Positions 1-5,266 of a DNA stretch of 5,266 bases are shown piece by piece. Location: the NCBI GenBank assembly GCA_030039005.1, contig JASHQT010000513.1, positions 1 to 5,266 on the forward strand, in the 5' to 3' direction. The notes under the pieces were generated by a model. The model was given only the letters and a program-made list of their open reading frames with translations, was not told where the DNA came from and searched no databases. The position numbers and the translations under genes are program-made. Within the stretch, counting starts at the first letter, position 1, and each line of letters begins with the position of its first letter. The DNA comes from Bryobacteraceae bacterium (GTDB lineage: Bacteria > Acidobacteriota > Terriglobia > Bryobacterales > Bryobacteraceae).

Positions 1-523
1 ATACCAATACACTCAGCCGGACGGAGTGCTCCTCCAGCAGGTCGAGGAGTTCCTGCTGTTCAGGCGGCAAGGCGACTACCTCCTGGAGGGTTGCGGTAAT
101 GGCGCGAATGCCGGTTAGCCGCGTTCTGAACCGATGCGCTAACGCACGGCAAGCCAATGCCTGCTCCGGCGCCTGGCATTGAGAAGGACTGCTGGTCCTG
201 AACGCCCGGAGTCGCATTTCAAAGTACTCCAGGCGGGCGCCCCAGATCTCGAAACCCTCTTTCATTTGTCCCAGCAGCCTGGCGAGTTCGCCGGTGCTAT
301 CGTCAGACCCCGGCGGACCGAGGCGAGAGGGCAGTGGAAAACCGCTCGCCTCGAGAGCTGACATCAGTTCGGCTCGAGCCGCTGGCCCAAAACCGCGTAT
401 GGCCGTCTCGTAGTCACGGGCGAGGACGCTACGGAGCGTATGCAGCCCGGCGAGGTGCAGCGCGTTTCGAACCCGCCTGGAAAGCTTCAGTTCCTCGATG
501 GGTGCGTCCAAGAAAAGCGGCAT
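1..523 (-). CDS. Partial protein with N-terminal RNA polymerase alpha-CTD-like domain (C-terminus beyond left edge)
   Basis: An open frame of 174 codons starts at the ATG at 523-521 and reads off the left edge with no stop. Residues 7-66 resemble the RNA polymerase alpha C-terminal domain, a helix-hairpin-helix fold that binds UP elements and activators: PIEELKLS, then RRVRNAL, then GLHTLRSVL, then GFGPAARAEL, ending in a GFPLPSRL tail like the GLSLGMRL of E. coli alpha. By eye, R17, N20, G46 and E52 fall at E. coli R265, N268, G296 and E302. K298 and S299 are replaced by alanines. No alpha N-terminal domain precedes it, so this is not rpoA. Residues 71-76 look like a linker. Residues 77-108 and 119-170 are charged and Leu-rich, probably helical or coiled-coil. 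There are ten codons between the receptor stop and this ATG, with no other start codon in frame and no clear Shine-Dalgarno, so translational coupling to the receptor is possible. The function is unknown; DNA binding or RNA polymerase contact is inferred from the fold only. Confidence 0.8.
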   Translation of the reverse strand, partial: MPLFLDAPIEELKLSRRVRNALHLAGLHTLRSVLARDYETAIRGFGPAARAELMSALEASGFPLPSRLGPPGSDDSTGELARLLGQMKEGFEIWGARLEYFEMRLRAFRTSSPSQCQAPEQALACRALAHRFRTRLTGIRAITATLQEVVALPPEQQELLDLLEEHSVRLSVLV

Positions 524-553
524 AGTTGGGTCTCGACAGAGAGAACATCTTCC

Positions 554-3500
554 TCAAAAATCAGCCCGTATCGCCACCTGTCCGGTGCGATTGCCGCCCT
601 GGCCCTGGGGCAGCGCGGATTCCAAAACGCCAAAGCTCGAAGGGTTGCCGATGTTCAGCGCGGGCGGCGCAAAATTGGTGTGGTTTATCACATTGGTGAA
701 AGTCGCCTCGAAGCGAACATGCATCCGCTCGCCGATATTAAAACGTTTGGCCAGGCCCGCGTCCACATCGATCATTCCGGGTCCCTGTAAGATTCCGACG
801 CCGCAATTGCCAAAGCGTCCGGCATCCGTGGGCGGCAGGGCGAAGGCGCTCAGATTGTAATAATTTTGAGTGGTCTGACCGGCATAGGGATTTCCAACGC
901 AATCCGGCCGCGCAATCGCTCCGCCGGTGTTTCGCACGATCAGATTAGTGTTGGACTGATCGTCGGCCGGAGGCATCGTAGGAGTGAGCCACTGGCCGGT
1001 TTGTATTGTCGTCACCGTGCTCAGGGTCCAGCCGCCGATGATTGGACTCAGGAATCCAGGACCCGCGAAAGCTTGTCCCCTTCCGAACGGCAGTTGGTAG
1101 GTGCCTGTCAGCATGAAGCGTTGGCGCGGCATTCCCACCACGTTGCCGCGGTCGTACTTTATGTCATAAGCGTTGGCAATCTCCACGGCGTATGGCTCTT
1201 CGCCTGCGTACGCGGTGGGGGCATCGTTGCCCTGCGCATCGCTGATATTTTTCGCGAAAGTGTAGCTCCCCTGGAACGTGAGCCCATGCCCCACTCTATG
1301 AGTCAATTCCGCGATACCGGCCTCATAGTTTTGATTGCCAATACTTTCCGACTCCATCAATATATTCCAGTTCTGGAAGGGCGCGCGGGGATCGACCACC
1401 GACCATCCGTTGTTCGGAATGGTGTAGGGGATGGCGCTGGCCGGAATTTGGTTCCGGTCGATGGTGATGGGAAGATGGTAGGCGCCTTGGCCGGTGTAGC
1501 TCAACTGGAGCACGGTGTTGGATGACAGTTCCCGTTCCACGGTCAAGTTCCATTGGGCGGAGGAAGGATCCTTCCAGTGCGGATTGTTGGCCTCCTCGAA
1601 ATCGCCGCCGCCGTAAGTTACCGACGCGCTCGGAGGGGAAGTATAGGGAAACTGGAACGCGGCGACGCCGTTGGTCACCGAATCGTTGTAAGTGAGCAGG
1701 TCCGAGAGGGCGATGATGCCGCTGTTGACAGACATGGGGCCAAGAGTGGTCATGGTATAGATGCCGAAGCCGGCGCGAATGACGGTCTTGTTGTCGTTGA
1801 ACGGCCGGTAGGCGAAACTCACGCGGGGATCGAAATCGCGCCAATTCCAATACCGCAGACCTTGAGGAATTCCGGCCTGGCTCGCCGTTTCGATGTTCGA
1901 ACACGGGAGCAGCGGATTCCTGCCCGAAAGCTCACATGCGTTGAATCCTTGAAGAAATCCCGTGTAGATCTGCTGGTACGTAGAATTGTTTGCGATGAGG
2001 CTATAGAACTTGTCCGGAACGACGACCGTCAAGCTGTCCCCGTGCGTAAGATAGGTGGCTATATCGCCACTGGTTTCCTGAAACGGCGGAAGCAGTTCCC
2101 AGCGCATCCCGAAATTGACCGTAAGGTGGCTGTTCACCTGCCATGTGTCTTGACCGAAGACGCCCCATTGAACGGTCGTTGCATTCATTTGCGGGCCGAT
2201 AGCGGCGAAATAAGACGGGTCCGGCAACCCGAGCAGAAAATCGCCGAAGGAGTAGCCGGTCTGGGTGCCGCTGAACGTGAAGTTACCGAAGTCGTCGGAG
2301 GGGAGGTAGTACATGGTCATGCTGAAACGCTCTCTGCGGACATCCAGTCCAAATCGGAGCGTATGCTTGCCCAGAATCTTAGTCAGATTGTCGGTGAGCT
2401 GGATGTTTCCAGAGACCGTTGGTCCGGTTTTATCCTGCCCGATGTTGGTAATGGAGCCGTCGGCGAAATTGAAGGTCGGGAAGGCGTCCGCCGTGGGATG
2501 CGCGCTGATGCCTACGGGATGATCGAAGATCAGCCCCAGTTGAGATAAGGCATTAGCTCCTTCAATCGGAAAGGAGTCTTGCTCGTTGTAATTGGTGAAC
2601 CCGAAACGGAACTCGTTGAGTAAGGTGGGAGTGATCGAATAGTTGTAGGAGACCACCAAGCTGCGGTTCTGCTCGTTGGCTCCGATATTGGGCAAGAAAT
2701 CGTTCGCTGGTCCTATGACGCCGGCATTGTTGGACTCGCTGTAGAACGCGTTCTTAAAGCTGTAGCGCACGTAGATTTGCTGTTTGGTATTGATGTTGTG
2801 ATCGATTCTGACGTCGAAGCCGTCGGAATTGGAGGGGTTCGGCACCAGCGTCTGATAGTTGTATGACGGGTTGACAACTCCCAAGTTCGCATTCGGCAGT
2901 GGATAGTAATTCAACAGAGCCTGAGCCACCGGATTGATGCAGGCCGGGCAGGAGCCGGTTGGGATCGTGTTGTTCGGAAACGCCGTACCCGTGAACGGAT
3001 TCATCACCGGGCCCAAACCCAGGCCTTGAACCAGTCCGTTCAAGTTGCCCGCCCTTTCCGCGGCCGTTGGCACCAGAAGCTGCTCAGGGGCGGACTGAGT
3101 TTTCCGGTTGCCTTCGTAATCGACAAAGAAGAATGTCTTATCGTGCCCGTTATACAGCTTGGGGATGGTCACCGGTCCACCCAGGCTGCCGCCAAAAGTG
3201 TTAAAGGTCCGGGGCGCCTTGAAGGAAAAATTCAGAACAGTGGAATCAAGCGCACCATCCTGGAAATATTCAAACGCGCTGCCATGCAATTGATTCGTTC
3301 CACTCTTGGTGACAAAGGTCACGTCGCCCATCTGGGCGAACTCCGCATTGTTATTGAATGCCGTGATCTTCATCTCGGCGATGTTTTCCATGGACGGGTA
3401 AGCATCCTGCAGCGCGCCATTGTAGCGCACGCTGGCTGTCGAAATTCCATCCACCGAAAACCCGGTCTGCGCCGCCGTGGAGCCACCCACCGCGAAATTC

Positions 3501-4018
3501 CCTTGCGAGTCCCTGGTTACCTCGGGAGATACGGCTAGAGCGCCCAGCGGGCTGCTGGAGACGGTTCGAGTGTTGATCGGCAGCTGGGTGATGTCGGTGC
3601 TTTCCTTGGAATCGCTCAAGGTGGCGTTTTCGGTGTTCACCGCGACGGCGGAAGCGCTCACCTCCACGGTCTGCGATTGCGCCGCAACCGTCATGCTGAT
3701 GTCCACGCGAAGGTTCTGGCGGGCGACTAACTCCACCTGGTTGACCACGGCTTTAGCAAAGCCTTCTTTCGAGGAGGTAATGGTATAGTGCCCCGGTTTG
3801 AGATTCTCAAAAACGAAATTGCCGCTTGCGTCACAGACGGTAGATGTATTGGTATTCTCGTCGTCACTGTGCAATGTGATCGTCGCGCCCGGAATGGCCG
3901 CTCCACTAGGGTCCGCAGTGGCTCCGCGAATACTCCCAAAAGTAGACTGAGCGCGCAAACACACCGGCAGAACCGCCAGCGCAATCAGCGACAGAACAAC
4001 ACTTTTATTGATTTGCAT
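554..4018 (-). CDS. Oar-like TonB-dependent outer-membrane receptor with carboxypeptidase-regulatory-like N-terminal domain
   Basis: A complete 1154-residue protein, usual for acidobacterial Oar-like receptors, which take up large ligands through an outer-membrane barrel using TonB energy. Residues 1-23 are a signal peptide (basic QINK start, hydrophobic core, likely cleavage after LRA). Residues 25-110 form a carboxypeptidase-regulatory-like beta-sandwich (GSIRGATADPSGAAIPGA, then DASGNFVFENLKPGHYTI). TVEVSA at 117-122 resembles a TonB box. Residues about 143-245 are the plug, with FSVDGI, the FNNNAEFAQMGDV stretch and VTKSGTNQLHGSAFEYF. The rest is barrel, starting with FNTFGGSLGGPV and ending in an alternating strand with terminal Phe, the signal for barrel assembly. 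Cys357 and Cys360 form a CPAC pair in a probable surface loop. I chose the ATG at 4018: it begins the signal peptide and has a purine-rich site, while the frame extends upstream only to a GTG at 4045. There is no SusD partner, so the substrate is unknown. Sugars, peptides or a cell-surface role like Myxococcus Oar are all possible. Confidence 0.93.
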   Translation of the reverse strand: MQINKSVVLSLIALAVLPVCLRAQSTFGSIRGATADPSGAAIPGATITLHSDDENTNTSTVCDASGNFVFENLKPGHYTITSSKEGFAKAVVNQVELVARQNLRVDISMTVAAQSQTVEVSASAVAVNTENATLSDSKESTDITQLPINTRTVSSSPLGALAVSPEVTRDSQGNFAVGGSTAAQTGFSVDGISTASVRYNGALQDAYPSMENIAEMKITAFNNNAEFAQMGDVTFVTKSGTNQLHGSAFEYFQDGALDSTVLNFSFKAPRTFNTFGGSLGGPVTIPKLYNGHDKTFFFVDYEGNRKTQSAPEQLLVPTAAERAGNLNGLVQGLGLGPVMNPFTGTAFPNNTIPTGSCPACINPVAQALLNYYPLPNANLGVVNPSYNYQTLVPNPSNSDGFDVRIDHNINTKQQIYVRYSFKNAFYSESNNAGVIGPANDFLPNIGANEQNRSLVVSYNYSITPTLLNEFRFGFTNYNEQDSFPIEGANALSQLGLIFDHPVGISAHPTADAFPTFNFADGSITNIGQDKTGPTVSGNIQLTDNLTKILGKHTLRFGLDVRRERFSMTMYYLPSDDFGNFTFSGTQTGYSFGDFLLGLPDPSYFAAIGPQMNATTVQWGVFGQDTWQVNSHLTVNFGMRWELLPPFQETSGDIATYLTHGDSLTVVVPDKFYSLIANNSTYQQIYTGFLQGFNACELSGRNPLLPCSNIETASQAGIPQGLRYWNWRDFDPRVSFAYRPFNDNKTVIRAGFGIYTMTTLGPMSVNSGIIALSDLLTYNDSVTNGVAAFQFPYTSPPSASVTYGGGDFEEANNPHWKDPSSAQWNLTVERELSSNTVLQLSYTGQGAYHLPITIDRNQIPASAIPYTIPNNGWSVVDPRAPFQNWNILMESESIGNQNYEAGIAELTHRVGHGLTFQGSYTFAKNISDAQGNDAPTAYAGEEPYAVEIANAYDIKYDRGNVVGMPRQRFMLTGTYQLPFGRGQAFAGPGFLSPIIGGWTLSTVTTIQTGQWLTPTMPPADDQSNTNLIVRNTGGAIARPDCVGNPYAGQTTQNYYNLSAFALPPTDAGRFGNCGVGILQGPGMIDVDAGLAKRFNIGERMHVRFEATFTNVINHTNFAPPALNIGNPSSFGVLESALPQGQGGNRTGQVAIRADF

Positions 4019-4019
4019 A

Positions 4020-4026
4020 CTCCTCC
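4020..4026 (-). promoter_or_regulatory. Shine-Dalgarno sequence of the TonB-dependent receptor
   Basis: On the minus strand GGAGGAG lies directly before the receptor ATG with one T between. If the GGAGG core pairs with 16S rRNA the spacing is only 3 nt, shorter than the usual 5-9. It still supports the ATG at 4018 over the in-frame GTG at 4045, which would place extra polar residues ahead of the signal peptide. Confidence 0.6.
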
Positions 4027-4127
4027 AGTTACCGTTCCGGAACACGTGAACACACGTATCCTGTTGAATGAGCTATCTAGCATGGACAGGTATTCGCGCC
4101 TCAAACGCTGAGGAGGGATTAGCAAGG

Positions 4128-4157
4128 AGTATAAGGCAGCCTGCCCAAATTAGACAA
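4128..4157 (-). promoter_or_regulatory. Putative sigma70-type promoter for the receptor
   Basis: On the minus strand there is a -35 TTGTCT (4157-4152, 4 of 6 to consensus), an 18-bp spacer and a -10 TATACT (4133-4128, 5 of 6). Transcription would start near 4121, giving a leader of about 100 nt before the ATG at 4018. The AT-rich tract immediately upstream could act as an UP element. This is read by eye; promoter rules in this phylum are less well known than in E. coli. Confidence 0.5.
4135..4145. repeat. Inverted repeat GGCAG-C-CTGCC in the promoter spacer
   Basis: A perfect 5-bp inverted repeat around one central base sits between the putative -35 and -10 of the receptor promoter. That is a position where a repressor would block RNA polymerase. 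It is short, and chance occurrence is possible; operator function is inferred from position only. Confidence 0.35.
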
Positions 4158-4168
4158 TGAAGAAAGCA

Positions 4169-4198
4169 TTAAGTTGAAATAAAGAAAAACTTAAGTTG
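4169..4198. repeat. Two direct repeats TTAAGTTG, 22 bp apart
   Basis: TTAAGTTG occurs at 4169-4176 and again at 4191-4198, so the copies lie 22 bp apart, close to two helical turns and on one face of DNA. The second copy is part of a perfect 10-bp palindrome AACTTAAGTT (4188-4197); the first is a degenerate version (GCATTAAGTT). Relative to a start near 4121 the copies centre near -51 and -73, where activators or alpha-CTD contacts usually lie. The region is AT-rich, which raises the chance rate for such words. Confidence 0.45.
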
Positions 4199-4319
4199 CT
4201 ATGAAAAAAATATAAAATGCGGTTTTTAGTAATCGTTCGGCTATTTGGCAGTCTTTCGTCTTTCGTTATTACATCTGTTAGTCGCAACTTTCGGCCGAAG
4301 AGAGAGTACGGAAGCGTTT

Positions 4320-5087
4320 TCAGCAGTTCAGCATGCTGAGCAATTCGTCGATCGGCGACACGGGAACCGACTGAACTACGCGCGCTCGATCAGGATAGGC
4401 GATCGCGCCGGCGTAATCCGGCGCGGGAGTGAAAGCGTGCAAGGTCCAGTTGCGCGCCCGCTCGGCGCTGCCCTCCAGCAAAACCACGCGCGGCGCCGCT
4501 CGGGGACGAAGCGTGACCTGGAAACTGTCTAAGCGGATGGACAAACCGCCGCCCACGGCCTTGATATACGCCTCTTTCCGCGTCCAACAGTTGAAAAAGC
4601 CGGCCTCTTGTTCCTCCTGGGGAAGCGCCAGTAATTCGGCGGTCTCGGCGGGTGAGAAGAAGCGGTCCGCGATGTGGCTCAGATCGCGCACCTGGCGGTA
4701 TTGTTCCAGGTCCACTCCGATCTCGCACCCCGTCGTGAAAACATAGGCGGCCAGATTGCCGGAATTGGACACGTTGAATCGCAGTGCAGAGGACTCATCC
4801 GAGGGCGGCGCGGCCAGCGCGGGCTTGCCTTGTGGTCCATAGACGAAGCGAATCTCGGCGGGAGCCGTCCCGAGATAATTTCCTAGCAGCGCGCGCAAAG
4901 CGGCGCGGCCCAGAACAAATGCCCGCCGGTGCCGATCGAAGTGGAAACGTTCGGCGCGCGCAATCTCCTCGGGCGCGAGCCAGGAAAGCGATCGGGCAAA
5001 AGCTGCGTCGGAAGACTCCAGCCGCGCGATCCAGAGATGGACCTCTCCCTTGTCCACTCCCTCCCGGACCAACCTGGGGCATCGCAT
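4320..5087 (-). CDS. Sfp-type 4'-phosphopantetheinyl transferase
   Basis: The 255-residue protein transfers the phosphopantetheine arm of CoA to a serine of acyl or peptidyl carrier proteins, a cytoplasmic Mg2+-dependent step needed by fatty-acid, polyketide or nonribosomal peptide synthases. EVHLWIARLE (15-24) fits the first strand of Sfp. RRAFVLGRAALRALLG (54-69) is the N-lobe helix and YGPQGKPAL (83-91) precedes the active site. IGVDLE (123-128) supplies metal-binding D126 and E128. FFSPAE (143-148) and WTRKEAYIKAVGGGL (168-182) give catalytic E172 and K171. The family motif usually written FNxSHS reads FNVSNSG (104-110), so the conserved His is Asn108. Start choice is uncertain. ATG at 5087 is the first ATG in frame. 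GTG at 5057 would give a 245-residue protein closer to the Sfp start but with GGGAGG only 2 nt away. The open frame reaches a TTG at 5174, but that would overlap the start of moeA. No carrier-protein gene is in the window. Confidence 0.9.
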   Translation of the reverse strand: MRCPRLVREGVDKGEVHLWIARLESSDAAFARSLSWLAPEEIARAERFHFDRHRRAFVLGRAALRALLGNYLGTAPAEIRFVYGPQGKPALAAPPSDESSALRFNVSNSGNLAAYVFTTGCEIGVDLEQYRQVRDLSHIADRFFSPAETAELLALPQEEQEAGFFNCWTRKEAYIKAVGGGLSIRLDSFQVTLRPRAAPRVVLLEGSAERARNWTLHAFTPAPDYAGAIAYPDRARVVQSVPVSPIDELLSMLNC

Positions 5088-5098
5088 ACATCCAAAGG

Positions 5099-5104
5099 TA
5101 CAAT
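5099..5104 (+). promoter_or_regulatory. Possible -10 element of moeA
   Basis: TACAAT (5 of 6 to TATAAT) ends 7 nt before the GTG proposed as the moeA start. If used, transcription would begin at or next to the start codon, giving a leaderless message. No good -35 is seen 16-18 bp upstream, where the sequence is G-rich. The weak evidence is the -10 match, its position, and the lack of a well-spaced Shine-Dalgarno; AAAGG at 5094-5098 ends 13 nt before GTG. Confidence 0.25.
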
Positions 5105-5111
5105 AGCAGTC

Positions 5112-5266
5112 GTGGCGACACTTACGTTCGAGCAGGCGCGGCAGTGCGTCCTGAGGGAGGTAAGCGCCGCGCAAGCCGAGCCAAATGCGGAAAGGGTTAG
5201 CTTGGCCGAAGCGGCCGGCCGCGTGCTAGCTGAACCGATTGCCGCGGATCGCGACTATCCCGCTCT
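5112..5266 (+). CDS. moeA: Molybdopterin molybdenumtransferase, N-terminal part (runs off right edge)
   Basis: Fifty-one complete codons from GTG at 5112 encode a MoeA N-terminus. TFEQARQCVLREV is the first helix, then ERVSLAEAAGRVLAEPI and AADRDYPA, matching the family pattern E-x-V-x-L-x-E-A-x-G-R-V-L-A followed by D-x-P just before the (cut off) RSAMDGYA-like motif. MoeA inserts molybdate into adenylylated molybdopterin in the last step of molybdenum-cofactor synthesis, in the cytoplasm. The gene is divergent from the phosphopantetheinyl transferase, with 24 bp between the proposed start codons. An in-frame ATG at 5037 would add 25 residues and overlap the transferase; the added residues do not look like MoeA, so GTG at 5112 is preferred. 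Only about an eighth of a usual 400-residue MoeA is visible, and a related family such as a MoeA-like fusion cannot be excluded. Confidence 0.82.
   Translation, partial: MATLTFEQARQCVLREVSAAQAEPNAERVSLAEAAGRVLAEPIAADRDYPA

Larger units (their letters stand above)
4019..4319. other. Non-coding control region between receptor and phosphopantetheinyl transferase
   Basis: About 300 bp with no credible gene. The part near the receptor (4019-4120) would be its leader: it holds a 10-bp palindrome GTTCCGGAAC at 4034-4043 abutting CACGTG at 4043-4048, and a possible hairpin CCTCA/TGAGG at 4099-4113. Positions 4147-4230 are strikingly AT-rich against GC-rich surroundings, with A/T runs at 4185-4189, 4204-4210 and 4223-4227 spaced 18-20 bp apart, which could bend the DNA. 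Further out are a tandem heptamer GTCTTTC x2 (4251-4264) and a palindrome TTCGGCCGAA (4290-4299). Downstream of the transferase, the minus strand has a T-rich run at 4204-4217 but no GC-rich stem directly before it, so no intrinsic terminator is called. Confidence 0.7.

Noticed and set aside
546..548. Minus-strand ATG after GAGGAAG at the end of the receptor gene as the next gene's start
   Set aside because: It is in a different frame from the alpha-CTD-like protein and reaches a stop after a few dozen codons without recognisable sequence.
1323..1904. 193-residue minus-strand frame overlapping the receptor in another phase
   Set aside because: Its Arg/Pro/His-rich composition is typical of an out-of-frame reading, and it lies wholly inside the receptor gene.
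866..2548. Long plus-strand open frames opposite the receptor (866-1525 and 1553-2548)
   Set aside because: They are antisense to a complete, recognisable receptor. Their translations are Arg/Val/Gly-rich with no family features, as expected for shadows of a GC-rich gene.
3950..3965. Possible lipoprotein signal (LPVC) at the end of the receptor signal peptide
   Set aside because: Pro-Val before Cys does not fit a lipobox, and LRA-Q just after is a good ordinary signal-peptidase site, usual in this receptor family.
4288..4300. TTCGGCCGAA palindrome downstream of the transferase as an intrinsic terminator
   Set aside because: The stem is short and no T-run follows it on the minus strand; the T-rich stretch is about 70 bp further on with no GC stem next to it.
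4245..4532. Plus-strand open frame of 95 codons across the end of the transferase
   Set aside because: It is mostly antisense to the transferase, with no family features and no ribosome-binding site that stands out.
5037..5111. Upstream in-frame ATG at 5037 as the moeA start
   Set aside because: The added 25 residues do not resemble MoeA, there is no good ribosome-binding site, and it would overlap the transferase gene.
5088..5174. Cys-rich N-terminal extension of the phosphopantetheinyl transferase (CRHDCYCTFGCMRC), suggestive of a metal site
   Set aside because: It needs a TTG start at 5174 and is antisense to the first codons of moeA, whose reading is clearly family-like. The cysteines are probably a by-product of the opposite strand.

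Overview
The window looks like chromosomal DNA of a member of the Acidobacteriota, possibly of the Solibacter/Bryobacter type. The main reason is a large Oar-like TonB-dependent receptor with an N-terminal carboxypeptidase-regulatory-like domain, a family greatly expanded in that phylum. The genes are moderately GC-rich and carry Gram-negative envelope signals. This assignment is inferred from protein style and was not checked by a search.

Layout, left to right. Positions 1-523 (minus) hold the first 174 residues of a protein running off the left edge. Its N-terminus reads as an RNA polymerase alpha-subunit C-terminal-domain (alpha-CTD) fold without the rest of alpha. Positions 554-4018 (minus) hold a complete 1154-residue outer-membrane TonB-dependent receptor. 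Positions 4019-4319 are an AT-rich, non-coding control region. It contains a good sigma70-type promoter aimed at the receptor, an inverted repeat in the promoter spacer, and two TTAAGTTG copies exactly 22 bp apart just upstream of the -35. Positions 4320-5087 (minus) hold a complete Sfp-type 4'-phosphopantetheinyl transferase with an Asn where the family usually has a His. Positions 5112-5266 (plus) hold the start of a divergent molybdopterin molybdenumtransferase (moeA) running off the right edge.

Working together: the receptor and the alpha-CTD-like gene lie 30 bp apart on the same strand and are probably co-transcribed from the promoter near 4130-4157. The receptor has no SusD-like partner, TonB or ExbB/D in view, so its substrate cannot be read from context. 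The phosphopantetheinyl transferase and moeA are housekeeping or secondary-metabolism activators that share a very short divergent start region. No functional link between them and the receptor is evident.

No tRNA, rRNA, CRISPR array, insertion sequence or phage gene was seen. I did not find a convincing new multi-gene system. The best leads are the stand-alone alpha-CTD module behind the receptor and the operator-like architecture upstream of the receptor.
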